From the NCBI GenBank assembly GCA_029378245.1, contig JARKIF010000011.1, positions 558,001 through 622,000 of the forward strand: a stretch of 64,000 nucleotides of DNA. Direction: 5' to 3'. Under the pieces are notes generated by a model, which had not been told where the DNA came from, searched no databases, and saw nothing but the letters and a program-made list of their open reading frames with translations. The position numbers were made by a program, and so were the translations under genes. Below, piece after piece: positions 11,999-23,430 of the stretch. The number at the start of each line of letters is the position of its first letter. Positions within the stretch are counted from its first letter, which is position 1. Source of the stretch: Roridomyces roridus. Its lineage: Eukaryota; Basidiomycota; Agaricomycetes; Agaricales; Mycenaceae.

Positions 11999-12468
11999 AT
12001 GTCTGTCCGCGCTGTTGGAATCGCCACTGCCCCCGCCGGTGTCTCCCCTGCCGACTGGTCCGCCACCGTCCAGGGCCTCGCCGACACCCTCCTCGCGCTC
12101 CCCGCCTCTGCGGCCATCGCCAAATACACTCTCGTGAGTCGTCTGCTTTCAGAGAAATTTCGAACAACAGACTCATCTGTGTGTTACAGCTCATCCCCAG
12201 CGACGAGCTTGCTTCCAAGCTCGGGAGCGTCGAGGTCAAGCACGCCGCCGCTCTCCCCCCGGCCCCCAACACCATCGTCATCCAAGCCGAGTTCGCCGTA
12301 CGTCTTCCGTCCCTCTCTGCTGTTCCATTTACTGATCGGATTGAATAGAGCGCCGAGGCTCTGCTTGGCTTCGCCGGTGATGCCTCCGTCCAACAACTCC
12401 TTGCGAGCTCCAAGTCGCAGGGCAGCGACGGGTTCTTGTTCACCGTTAGCGCCGTTGTGAAGAAGTAA
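11999..12468 (+). CDS. Small protein of unknown function (120 aa)
   Basis: Exons 11999-12133, 12190-12297, 12349-12468; every junction is phase 0 with clean GT...AG. Codon use is strongly C-ending and there is a canonical TATA box, suggesting high expression. The product is acidic/Ala-rich, lacks a signal peptide or membrane span, and alternates short helices and strands (ADWSATVQGLADTLLALP; NTIVIQAEFA; GFLFTVSAVVKK), compatible with a small alpha-beta fold. I do not recognise the family. Confidence 0.75.
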
Positions 12469-13686
12469 ACGTTGGTCGGGAGGATTCATGATTACGAAGC
12501 ACGCATAGAAAACTGTACACATCGAGGATAATCGCATTGCATTTGGAGACACACCTACCCTCCGGCCTCAGCCTCGAAGCTGTGCCTGCTTAAACCTGTG
12601 TGTCGTGGTTCGAATGCTCGAGAGGCTTTCGGGGCGAGGCGAGTTTTGTTTTTCTTCCTTTCCTTCACGAGATTCGTAGATTTCACGGAAAGGAGTCTCA
12701 CTGGGTGCAGACGTCGACCCTAATCATAACTTCAAGGAGTTTGTAGTACTGTACCACCTTCGTGTAACCTTTGATTGCCCGTGGTTCGAATCCGCGAGAG
12801 GTACTTCGGCCCTTGTGAACAAGACGCGGCTTTTTTCACGTTCCTTTCAATCAGGGAACCGAAGGCATGGGTGCGAATATATTCAGAGTCTGTTCCGGGT
12901 GATCACCTAGTGTAGTCTAGTGTAGTAGAAGCAGCTTCAAGAGTGTGTAGGAATTAGTAGACTAAGTTCCGAGTCTTAAAATTTTATTTTTAAGCTCGGT
13001 CTTATCGGCCGTTTTCCCGCCAGAGTGGGGTCGCACTTTTGTCGGTGACGTCAGTGTCGGTGTTGGGATGCTTTCTCTTTCGGGTAATTGTTGGGGCATT
13101 CTGTCTCCATTTGGCTGCCTCTTTGTCATTTGCCCTGACACCATGAACATGTATCTTTTCCGACGGCTTGGGTTTTCATCTCCACCGAGAGTCGCAGGCG
13201 GCAGAACCTTGACTTTGACTTGACCGACGCGGAACGGGACCACGGTCCATCGGGTAAGACAGCCGATGACGGTTCCGTTCCGTTGGCAGCTCGGCAACCT
13301 CGGCTCACCTCTTCCGCGCATCTGCAGGTGACAGTTCCGTTGATGCTTGCAGCTTGCTGCCCACGGTCACCCACCACCTCGCACCCGGGCCACCTCGCAC
13401 CACCTCGCACCACCTCGCACCAGTGACCCACGGATCAAGCCAAGATCAAGCCCTGTGCATTTCCACCACCCAAACAAACGACAAAACATCCTTGTCCATC
13501 ATTAATTCCCCTTGTGGCCTCCCGGCCCTCCTTGGGCCCTCCCCATAGACTCGGATTGCCATGCGAAAGCAATGGCCCTTAAAAGCAGGTACGTGTAGCT
13601 AGTAGGATTGTGCAATTAGAATGGTGGACTACATACAATGAAGCGGCGCCCGAGAATCTACCTTAGAAACGGCCCATTGGTCCCCT
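12469..13686. other. Intergenic with two tRNA-like words and a short tandem repeat
   Basis: Two GGTTCGAA(T) words, near 12608 and 12784, resemble those at 8.3-9.8 kb. About 12908-12930 repeats 'tagtctagtgtag', and 13375-13425 repeats 'cacctcgcac' several times. No gene seen. Confidence 0.4.
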
Positions 13687-15106
13687 TCAGATCCCACATC
13701 GACCATATTCAGCTCCAATTCCGCACCAGCAGTCCCATTCCCATTCCCAATCCGATTCCGAATCGGAATTTCCTTCTGTACGCTTCACCGCGGACGACAA
13801 ATGGCAGTCAGTGTCTGAGTTCACGACTGTCTCTTCGGAATCGTCCGAGTCGAAATCTGGGCTGGAGGATCCGGATCGGGTGGTGAATCCAATTTCGCCC
13901 TGGTCTTTATCTACAGGACGTTGAACGACAGATGAGAGAACGACACAACGAGCCCGTACCGGAAGATTGGGAGTCCACCTCCTCTTCATGGGTTACAGAG
14001 TTCAAATAACGCGTGATTTCAAGCTCTCGCTGCACTGTAAAGAATGTCAACACTCGCGGACTCGTCGAACATAGGCACGCACCGGAGTATACCAGCTCCG
14101 TCTCCCGATCGGACACCTCCGAGTCATCAGACAACTGCAAGCCCGAGTCCTTTGTCATCCAATACACCGAAGCTACCCGTAACGGTCACTCAGAATCGAA
14201 AATTCCACACAGAGTGTAAACGCACCTTCAATCCGCCGCTCTCTCTTGGCACGAATGAACCTCCGCGCTTGCTTCCACATGCACTCCGGCCTTCCCAGCA
14301 CACTCCGTTGCCACTCATGCGGCCACTCGAAGCAATCCGTGTAGAATATGACGAGCCGGTCGTCGAGGTATTTCATCGCTTTGACGAGATCGTGGGCTGC
14401 ATGCCTCTGACTCCATGCGCCGGTATGTCGCCGGTTCAGGAGGACCTTGAGTTGCCTGCAGTGGATGAGGATGGCGCTCAAGATGTCGGAAGATCCACCC
14501 TGGTTCAAACAGAGGTGCGTCAGCGCCGGCAGCGCTCGGAGGTCTCGCCACTCGTGCCACCGGGCATTGGAGAGGTCGTCGAAGAGCGTGAGGTGGGTTA
14601 TGTTGGCGAAGACGGGGTCTGTGAGGCACCCATCGGTGAAGTTTTCCCCGAGGAGCCTGAGGATGTGGGCTGCGAGGCGCGTGAGGTGGGGCATGTACTC
14701 GAGATGGATGAAGATGAAGGGGAAGCGTCCGGCGCTGTCTGGTGTGACCGCCAGGCTCAGATCGACAACGCGGGTGCAATGTGCGAGCATGAGGTGAGCG
14801 TCGGAAATGTCTTGTAGACACAGATGGCGGATATAGCATGCGTCCACAGTCTTCATGACAGTGTATGTCGGTTCTCCAGCCGACGTCGTGATATCTGCGT
14901 ATGCAGTGACTACCAGGCCCAGCTGGCAATGAGGATTGAGACTTTGAGGAGCGTGAGCGAAGAGACTACAAAAAAGAGGGTGGCACGCACCGGATGTAAG
15001 AATGTATCTCATCTGTTGGGAGTGTAGAATTGTTGCCGAGGGCAAGGACCGCCTGGGTCGGGAAGCAGAATGAGTAGCCTGTAGCGCCCTCCTGGGGAGA
15101 CGACAT
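13687..15106 (-). CDS. LRR/F-box-family-like protein lacking an evident F-box
   Basis: Exons (complement) 14987-15106, 14226-14922, 14083-14172, 13960-14034, 13687-13910; frame holds throughout (401 aa). The middle is leucine-rich (MPHLTRLAAHILRLLGENF, LRALPALTHLCLNQGG) like the substrate-binding half of agaric F-box proteins, but the N-terminus shows no F-box. The last ~70 residues are Asp/Ser/Glu-rich and end in a Trp/Cys-rich tail (EWEWDCWCGI). The first donor must be read as GT at 14986 rather than the stronger GTGCGT at 14990 for the frame to continue. Function not assigned. Confidence 0.7.
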
Positions 15107-15146
15107 GGAAGTGGAGGAGAGCTAAAGGAAGAAGGCATTCGGTCCT

Positions 15147-15154
15147 CTTTTATA
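15147..15154 (-). promoter_or_regulatory. TATA box for the gene starting at 15106
   Basis: TATAAAAG on the minus strand about 41 nt upstream of the ATG. Confidence 0.5.
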
Positions 15155-16685
15155 CGAATGAGCAAAGACAAAGGAAGTAGGAGCGTGAGCTGTGGCTGAA
15201 AGCGAAGTGAGGCGGTGAGGACTTTGTTGACAGAGATAAAGGTGGGACTGAAAGAGTCATTCTTGGGTATCCAGACGCGCAGAGAGCAAGTGTCGGAGCT
15301 TGGCAAGTGGGAGTCAAGTCAGAGAGGGTGACGGTGCACGTGGCGTTCCTGATCAGATCAGCCGTCAACTCTTCTCCTTCCCCTTCGCCAGTGGCACCCC
15401 AGTTTACTCCCTGCCTGTATGTCTCGCCGATGCGTCTTTTACCACCGATTTGTCCGTATCCGCCGAAAACCACCCTCATGTTCTTCGGGAATCTTGGCCG
15501 ACCTGCTCGTCTCACCTCTCCATCCGATCTATCCGATTCCCAGGGCGCTGCATGAATGCACTTTAGGTATCGCGTCTGTTGTGGCGCTCTTGCCTGCGAT
15601 TTCCGCGCACGAGCATCGGATCTATGGATTGATCTGTATGCTCTCCTCTCCTCCTTGGCACTCGCACAACTGAAACCACCGCAGCTATGCGAGGAACTTC
15701 AACGATAAAGATAAGACATAGCCGTTGTCGTTCCAGGCTTCAAACACATCGAAGCCTGGGGCTGGGCTCCGCAGGGCGTTCACCGACTTGCCTTTCGAGC
15801 CATGAATAACTGAGCGTGGATGATTGTGAGTCGACTTTTGTACATGTCTTTGCATGAGGGCGGGATGCCGACCACGACGTGTAGATCAACAAACTACAGT
15901 CCAAGGGTGAACTCGAGCCCTTCATTAAAAGGCGTGCCTGAACTCGTATCTCAAGGACGGCGCGGTTGACTCCCTCACGTACGAGTTCCGCAAAGCGTAT
16001 GAAGACGCCTATTCACGTACATTTATGTCCCTGCGTCCCCGTTCTCCTCTGGTGGACACCGGGATATCGCATGCGCCTGATCAATCCCCTCGAGCTCCCC
16101 GGGCTCGAGCTGCCCCGCAGACCGCTTCTAACTACCCCTCCTCCGAGTACTGCTTCGTCCCTGCTTTCGCTCTGCGGGATGCAGGCAACGATATCGGCGG
16201 CGGGTGGATTTTGCCGTTCTGTCTGGGTGTCCAATCCCATGGGCCCTGTATGGGCGAGTACTTCTGATACCCTTTGGAGCTGTACAACATGACGCCCAGT
16301 GGAAACGTGCAGAGAATGATCGAGATTAATTGAGATCAAACGAGGAAGTGTCGACCTCTCTCGTTGGTTCGTGTTCGATCCCGGTTATTCACAAAAATGT
16401 CCATAGCCGAGCAGGCCTGTCGTTTCAAATGAGAATGATTGCGAACGCTTAAGACCACTATCATCTTGTTCTCGTTTATTCCCACTTGGAAGGGCGCCAG
16501 CAGCACGCAATGCCGCTTGTGCTGCTATGAAACGGGAATATATGGGACCATTTCTTGGAAATGCCGGGAATGAATGCGATTAAAAGCGATTAAAAAGTGC
16601 CTATTCTAGGTATTGTACTCGATCCCACCCTGCTTCCCCTGGCCTCCGCGCACCGTTCGGCGGGACACAGGGCACCCACCCACGC
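15155..16685. other. Gene relics and left flank of the mobile block
   Basis: Short broken coding-looking pieces on the plus strand (about 15735-15800 and 15935-16270) cannot be joined to a full gene. The piece at about 16285-16330 encodes NMTPSGNVQRMIEIN and is repeated in inverted orientation at 23360-23430. AT-rich words with 'gcgattaaa' at about 16575-16595 also have an inverted partner at 23313-23338. Confidence 0.4.
16285..16345 (+). repeat. Left copy of inverted repeat bracketing the transposase block
   Basis: Matches the reverse complement of 23360-23430: both carry the words cccagtggaaacg, gcagagaatgatcgag and gatcaaacgag in order. Both arms lie about 340 bp outside the outermost genes of the block. 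Confidence 0.6.
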
Positions 16686-18633
16686 CTACACGTTCACCTC
16701 AACCGCACCCACAGGTTCCACCGCGCCCTGCAGCCGCTTGAGTGCAGCACGAATAGAGTCGAGGTCGGGAAGTCGTTTGATCTTCTCTTTTTTCTGAAAG
16801 GAGGTCAGCTTAAGAAACGACGTGAGGGATGCGACTCACCAGCTCTTGAACATAGGCTTCGTAGGGCTGAGGCAGTCATAAGAACGATGGATGGATGGAT
16901 TGGATTGGATACGGGCGTACCTTGAGAACCTCTGGAGATTTGGATATTGGCTCGAAGTGTACGGTGAATTCGGACATCGTTCCGCCAACATCCGCGGCAT
17001 ACGTAGCCAGATAAATATTGCTGCAAAGTAAATAAGTCATTGTATTAGGCAGGACATCGGACATACCGGCTTGTGATGTGCGCCGGATGCGCCGCGGCAG
17101 GCTTGCCCTTGGTTTTTGTCTTTGGTGCCGCAGCCTCGACGGATGGGGTGGGCAAGACCGTGGGCGCTGGCGGCGGGGATACTCGGACGGAGGCCCTGGA
17201 GTTGCCCGTGAGACAGGAAGGTAACAAATGTGTCGTGCACGTACAGAAGACTCTTGCGAGGGGTGGCTGCGGGGAGTGTCTGTGGGAGCTGCTGGAGCGT
17301 CGTCTGGATGCTGTCGGGCACTGGTGGTGGCAGCATAAGCTCGTCCTGTGACGGAGCCGTGGTCTGAGCAATCGCGGGCGGCGGCAGCGTCGGCTGAACG
17401 GGCGTCGGCTGAACGACGACGAGGGGTGGCTGCGGTGGTGTCGTCCGGGTAGGGGTGCTGGATGTCATTGGTATCAAGCCGGCTTCGTCGTCAGCAGGGT
17501 CTGCGGTATACATATCAGTCAAGCAACGCGGAAGAAGGCACAAGCACGCACTGGGAAGTCTACGTTTGCGACTCGTCCCATCCTCCTCCTCCGTCTCCGA
17601 GGCACGCTTGGTCCCCGCTTTCGCCGGGGGAGACCAATCCCGATACTTCGCTGTGATAAGCATGTTAACTTTCCAGTGGTCGACACAGTAGCCCAGATAA
17701 GGGAAGTCTTCCTCGAGCTGGAAGACGAGTGCGGCCTTGGCGGCGCGTCCGAGCAGGTCGACACGGTCGGTGACCATCCCTGCTGCGTGGAGATCGACGA
17801 GGTTCGCACGGAACGCGCTCGTTATCTTGCTTAGCTCGTCCCCGTCGATGACGTTGCCGTTGCCGTCCTGAATGTAGAGTGCGGTGGTGTTTCGGTTTTG
17901 GGCGAGGTTCTGGCGGCCACGTGCTCGTTTGTCCTTCTCGGCAGGTGCGACGATGTTCTTGGAAGTTCCGGAGGGTGGGCGATGCCAGTTGGTAACGCCA
18001 AGAAAGTGCAGTTGCATCTGGGCGAGCTCGGGACTGTCACGGGTGATGCGTGGAAGAGTTGCGTAGCCGAGGCTGGCTCTCCGGATCCATGGGGCGTGGG
18101 AGGGGTTGGCACCGACGTGCTGGATCGCAGTCGCAAGGGTTTCCAGCTTGGCATCGTGGGCGCAGGGTAGAGTAAGCTAACGGGGAAAGATTCCTCCTTG
18201 GAAACGCACCTGACTTCCCCACGGAGCGCTCTGACCTCCAGCAAAATGTTATTCAGCACCCCTGCTAGCCCCGCAACTGGTACTCCACCGCCCAAACCGT
18301 GCGCAGCGTGTCCCAATTGGAGTGGCTGAGATATACATGGATGAGATTCGCGACAGGATCCACTATGGACAAGAAACACACCGAGCTGGGGCTATACACC
18401 TGCTGAAGGCTACCGGAGTGGGATGCGTTTGGAGAGGAGCCGTTGTCATCCGAGAATGGGAAGTCGAAGGGGTGAGGACTGGACGAGGTCGAATGCCGTG
18501 AGGTGCCGGTAGATGAGGAAAACGAGCGTAAGGGGTGTAACGAAAGCGGGGAAGAACGACCGGACGCGGACCCATTAGAGCCCGAGCGAAAGAGAGGGGG
18601 CTGGCCGGAATGACCAGCCCAAGTAGAGGACAT
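16686..18633 (-). CDS. Unknown nuclear-looking protein beside a transposase
   Basis: Eight exons (complement) 18382-18633, 18206-18325, 17552-18146, 17245-17500, 17067-17195, 16921-17020, 16840-16866, 16793-16686 give an uninterrupted 528-aa frame. Residues 1-84 are Ser-rich; about 85-320 form a mixed helical region (LGRAAKAALVFQLEEDFPYLGYCVDHWK); a basic patch (SRKRRLP) resembles a nuclear signal; a Pro/Thr/Gln-rich linker precedes a Lys-rich region and a short C-terminal helix. The second donor must be at 18205, next to a stronger GTGCGT. It is transcribed away from the coiled-coil gene at 18714 with about 80 bp between starts, and both sit inside the inverted repeat around the transposase. 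It may be a transposon-borne accessory protein; I recognise no domain. Confidence 0.65.
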
Positions 18634-18713
18634 GGAGGGAAAGAGCGAAGAAAATTTCAAGTTACGTACGAGTCACGTAATTGATCTCTGCGCGTTTCTC
18701 TCCTCCTACTTAC
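18634..18713. promoter_or_regulatory. 80-bp bidirectional promoter region
   Basis: Separates the two divergent ATGs (18633 minus, 18714 plus). It contains closely spaced 'acgta' and 'cacgtaa' words, including overlapping TTACGTAC and GTCACGTAA, possible bZIP/bHLH-type sites. Confidence 0.4.
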
Positions 18714-19531
18714 ATGCCACACGACTGGGACGATTGCACCTACCAGGAGGATACCTCAAGCCCACTGGGGTCGGATGTCGACGAGCAGTCTCAGGCTCAC
18801 CAAATGGAACGCGACGAACGAGAGTCCGTCATGTCTCCAAGAGCTTGCGCAGCAACTCGCGCGCAACGGCTAGACGATGCGCGCGAGAGGAATCGGTTTA
18901 ACAGGCGGCTGCTTCGAAACCCAGCCCCGTTGTTGCAGCAGCTGGAAGATTTGGCAAGGTCTCCCACCCGGACACGTCCGCCGCCGCGTTCTAGTGCGTT
19001 GGATGGGTCTGTCATAATTAGGTGAGTCGCTCTCGATGCCATGCAGCTGTGAATTCACAAGTATATGATAGAGGGCTCTATGATTCTCCAGGTGCACTGG
19101 ACTCTCAAACTGGGGATGGTACGTACATCGAACACCTTCAATCGGAGACACCTATGAAACGAAAGCGCGAGCACGAGCGTACGTCTTCCGATGTTCCCAA
19201 TTTTCTTCAACTCACTCCTCATGTAGCCGATGTGCAAGACGACACACTTAGTCAGTCCGATCCTGACGTGCAAGACGATACGCTCAGTCAGTCTGGCGAC
19301 GTGGATCTCCAGTTGGAGCTTTACCAGACCCAACTTCGACTGCAGTCTGTTCAGGACCAACGCGACAACGCACGTTGGGAACGCGATGACTTGGCAGCGG
19401 AACGCAATGATTTGGCAGTGGAACGCGATGGCCTGGCGGCGGAACTGGAGCGATGCAAGAACAAGGTTCACTGGTTGGAAGAGAAATTACTTGAGGCTAC
19501 CGAGATGTTTGACTCATTCTTTAAGAATTAA
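18714..19531 (+). CDS. Coiled-coil protein of unknown function beside a transposase
   Basis: Exons 18714-19021 and 19072-19531 join in phase (255 aa); a 48-nt in-frame stretch (about 19179-19227, gtacgt...tag) may be an additional intron. The N-terminal half is acidic and Arg-rich. A duplicated DVQDDTLSQS segment (about 19233-19305) precedes a strong heptad region (ERDDLAAERNDLAVERDG) to the C-terminus, predicting a dimeric coiled coil. It lies between the unknown minus-strand gene and the transposase (25 bp from the latter's stop, convergent). A role as a transposon accessory factor is inference from position only. Confidence 0.6.
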
Positions 19532-19556
19532 CCAGTAATTTATTTTGAATACAAGA

Positions 19557-22500
19557 CTACTCGGACGACCCATCCCCGCTGCCTAGCCCAAGTCTCTCGT
19601 ATAAAAAGTGCGAGCCGGCAAACCTTTGCTCGATCTCGTGTGGTGCCCCCCAAGTCTTGGGAAACGGAATCATTGCAACCACAGATTGAATGGACTGGAC
19701 TCGGATGACTCGGATGCCGGCCTCGCCCTGCCGTGCAATCCAAACCGTTCCAAAGGACTCCTGCAAGATCTCTCGATCCGGAATCCCAAACACGGACACC
19801 ATTGCTAGTGTGCTTGGCTCACCGTCACCGACGCTGTATTGGAAGTAATACAGGACTTCTCCGATCTCGAAGCCCTCGGGGAGCTCAGATTCGATCTGTA
19901 TCCACAAGATTAGAAGCACGAAAGTAAATGAATCCTGACAAGATTACCTTCACCATTCTGGTTATGCGGCTGCGTTGATTCTCCCTGAATCGGGACCGAG
20001 CGACTTGGCCGCCTTCAGGTAGTGCAAGACGAGCAACACGAAAAATCTGCTTGTTATATGTGTCTTCGTTGAATGAATGGCCCGGCGCCGATGACAGATA
20101 TGCTTTGAGCGCCGCTTCCTCGTCGCCGGCAGCTACTGCGCCTGCTGTTCTTGCGATCTTTGGACGAAGTTGATAGCCACCGCCAACGTTAACGGAACCA
20201 CGGGGCCCATTGGCTGCGTCCGCCGAACTGGATCCACCAAATGTCGGGTCCATCGCAAGGAGTGCGTTTTGCTGCGCTCGAAACAGACCCCGCTTGGAGA
20301 GGTTCGCGTACATGTTGCTATGTTGTCGGATTTCGCGCCCGAGGTTCCCAATCATCCGTTCCATGGTCCACTGAGCATACAGGATAGGATTTCCAACGCG
20401 CTCAACCTCTTGAATCAGGTGGGTGGGAGTGTGAATGCTTTGCCGAACAAAATGGAGGCGTTCAGCCCGCCGCTGATAATACAGCTCTTCAAATTCATAA
20501 GTGAATTTGAGAACAATGCCGTAGGCAGCAGTGAGAGCTTGTGCCGAAATTTTGCGCTGGTGAAGAAGCCTGACAACATGCGTGAGACGGCAGTAATTCC
20601 TCCAGTAAGACGGTGGAAGTATGCCATAGAGTAGCGCGGGGGCAAGACCAAATAGCCAGTGCTGCCACTCCTTGGCCTTGTAACCAGAGTTGATTTTTTC
20701 GCAAGGATTGCGGGGAACACGATCAAATGAACCTGGGAAGTACTTGTGAGATGAAGCGACGGCAGCGCCATGCTTGGTCCACGTCTCCCCAACCAGTACG
20801 CGCCACGGCCATGTGTTTGCATTGTCCGGAGGGTAAATTTTATCCAGCTTGCCCGTCCAGAGAGGGTAAAGTAAATCACCGATATTGAGAATATAGTGCA
20901 TGAGGTCGCCTGGAAAACAACGGGGAGCACCGAGACCACGGGGAAGACCAGAGAGTATGCTGGGCTTTCCGTAGCCGCATTGTGTCTGCCGTGTTCTGTA
21001 CGCCGAGACACTCGGGGCCTTCAGAAGATACTCAATCGCTGAATCGTATGCAGCAACCGAGGAAGGGTCCGAGACAGAACTGCGCAGATCCCGAAGTATG
21101 TCAACGTCCGGTGCTTCGTCATGGTATAGCGAGTTTGTGGGTTTCGACAGGACTGGATAGTACTGGGGCGCCTGGAAACGGTGGCGACCGACAAGACCAC
21201 AAAAAAAGCGACAGGCGATACGCGCCGAATGGCCATTGGCGCCACTCATATGTTGCTGGCCAGGCCCGTCCGCGGTCGATAGAAGGAAATAAAGGAAGCA
21301 GATGAACAGTTCATCCGTCGAGGAATCCCAGATCGGAAGACCCTCTCGCTGAATGACGGCGAGGTGATGAAGGCCGACAAATGTGAAAGAGTCAACATTC
21401 TTGGGTGCATTGGGGCCCGGCACGAAGCCACCGGGTAGGACGGAACGCTTTTTGTAACGGATTGTTGGGGCAAAGTCCAGAATAACCCAAATATAAATCC
21501 AGCAATCGGACGCCTTGTGGGCGTACAGCTGGGCTCCATCGATCGAAAACATCAGAACCATGTCAGTGGGCTTGATGACACCTGTCTCGACGAGCTCCTC
21601 GTAATCGGCCCCGTGAATGATGTCCTCGAACATTTGGGCGCCTGTGCGCGAAGAGGACTCTGACTGCCGACGCCGATATTTGAGCGCCTCCGCAGTTTGT
21701 GGGTTGCGCCAAAGAGCCTGGATATAGGGCCCAATCGGAATAGTCCAGAACTTTGCACGCGCCTCTCGTATCCCGTGGCAAAGTTTGGTTTGATCGTAAC
21801 GGGGCTCGCCGCATTCCGGATACGGACATTTGCGAAGGTCTGCAAATGGCCCTGTGTACGCGATGCAGCTGTTGACGCACATGTCGCTCTCGATTGGATT
21901 GATGCCCGTGAGCTTGGCCAAGGCCTTCTCCGTCTCGTAGAACGAGTGGAACTTGTAGCCGGGGCCAAAACACCGGCGGAGGCCGGCTTGAATGTCTTCA
22001 AACACTTTTCTGGGGATTGGACCGTCGCCCCCTGCCAGAAATGTTTCGAGTCCTTGGCGGAGCATCGGATCAGTGAGATCCAGGACCTCCCGCGGCGGGT
22101 TCCACAGCCTCTTGTTGTCCTCCGCAGAGAGCTGGCTATTTGCCTTGCAGGCGGTTTCGAGCAGTTCGATAAACTCAAGGGAGATGCGGAGTTTCTCAAC
22201 CTTGACTTGTTCTTTCGGTATAGAACGCCAGGAGGGACGGGGTGAAAATATTGGGGTACTGGATGGAGGGGTGGTGGGGAGTATTCCCGGTAGGGAACTG
22301 ATTGCATTGGTTGGTACACCGGGAGGAGCTGGTTCAGCCCTGTGATTGGTGGACTCTTTCAACATGGTCAGTCCGGTTTTCAAATTAATTTTGTATGAAC
22401 GGATACCTTGATCAGAGTCAGAATCAGACGCAGAGTCTGGTGGCTCTGGGTCCGAGTCAACATACGGGACTGCATCGGTGAAGGTGCGGTCAAAGTCTTC

Positions 22501-23023
22501 GTTGTCAGAACCGAGAAGCTCAGGTTCTTCAATCACTCCAAGATCTTGGAGAGAGGGATCCTCAGAAAATGGAGGCAGCTGTGTCACGTCAGAAGGAATG
22601 CCGAGGTGGAATCAAATACTGCATTGTACCTGGAGGGGTGGCAACACGGTGATTTCCCGCCGGACTTGTTCGGTGGCAGCCATGGTAACCTGGGTCTGGG
22701 AGAGAAAATCAACAACAGTTTATAAACACATTAATAGACCTACGGCAGGATTCTCCACTATCTCAGCTGGTTCATCGACATCCATCGCAGAATTCTGAGC
22801 AAAATGAGGTTGAGGTGCGCAAGGATATGATGTACCGCACATGTATGTCAGGGGGGAAAGGAGTAGTAGCCTCATCGGAGTCACTGCGCGGACGAGATTC
22901 CTTCTGAGTCATAGCAGGCCGGAGAGGATCGAGAGGAACAGGGACAGCACGGCGCATGGCAGAGGGTTGGGTAGCAAGCCGATGCTGCTCAACTTGCTGC
23001 GTAGCCTCATTGGTGTCGTCCAT
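19557..23023 (-). CDS. Tnp2/Plavaka-like transposase (CACTA superfamily)
   Basis: Exons (complement) 22841-23023, 22744-22794, 22630-22695, 19948-22578, 19557-19895; all junctions phase 0 (1089 aa). The core contains hallmark Tnp2-type segments: MVLMFSIDGAQLYAHKASDC, then YIWVILDFAPTIRYKKRSVL and GGFVPGPNAPKNVDSFTFVGL, and later HMSGANGHSARIACRFFCGL and SGLPRGLGAPRCFPGDLMHY. The last exon matches the usual C-terminal domain of these fungal transposases (QSIQSVVAMIPF). The enzyme would cut and join transposon ends in the nucleus. In the same frame just upstream of the first ATG, with no in-frame ATG, lie CKCKRVC and SRRQFDRHEQEQD (to about 23120), resembling the family's Cys-rich N-terminus, so a 5' exon is missing from the model or the 5' end has decayed. 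The body is otherwise intact. Confidence 0.85.
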
Positions 23024-23312
23024 GGATGCATCTTGTTCCTGTTCATGGCGGTCAAATTGGCGTCGACTTAGTATTTTCCCCCCAGCTGTCCGTTTTTGGC
23101 AGACACGCTTGCATTTGCAAAGCAGTGTGCCATCGGAGAAATCATGGCCATGTTTAAGTGCCCTGAAGTCGTCCTGACCCCATCAGTTTGGAACTCTACC
23201 CCGGTGAACGAAGTAATATACCATATTAAGCAATCGGGTCTTGACAGTGCTGCTAAGATGGACGTAGAGGAGAAGAGCGATCAAACGAGATTGAAATCGA
23301 TGGATGAGCACG

Positions 23313-23430
23313 CTATCACATTTAATCGCATTTGATCTCGGCTATACACCCGTCCGGCAGTTTATTCTCGTTTGATCTCGATCATTCTCTGCGCGTTTCC
23401 ACTGGGCATGACGGCGCATTCCTTCACGTA
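23313..23430 (-). repeat. Right copy of inverted repeat bracketing the transposase block
   Basis: Inverted partner of 16285-16345 (and, at 23313-23338, of about 16575-16595). It encodes on the minus strand a fragment KECAVMPSGNAQRMIEIKRE similar to the left-hand fragment. It may be the terminal region of the element or two copies of another repeat. Confidence 0.55.

Noticed and set aside
14044..14817. Plus-strand 257-aa ORF
   Set aside because: Antisense shadow of the five-exon minus-strand gene at 13687-15106, whose splice sites and leucine-rich pattern are convincing.
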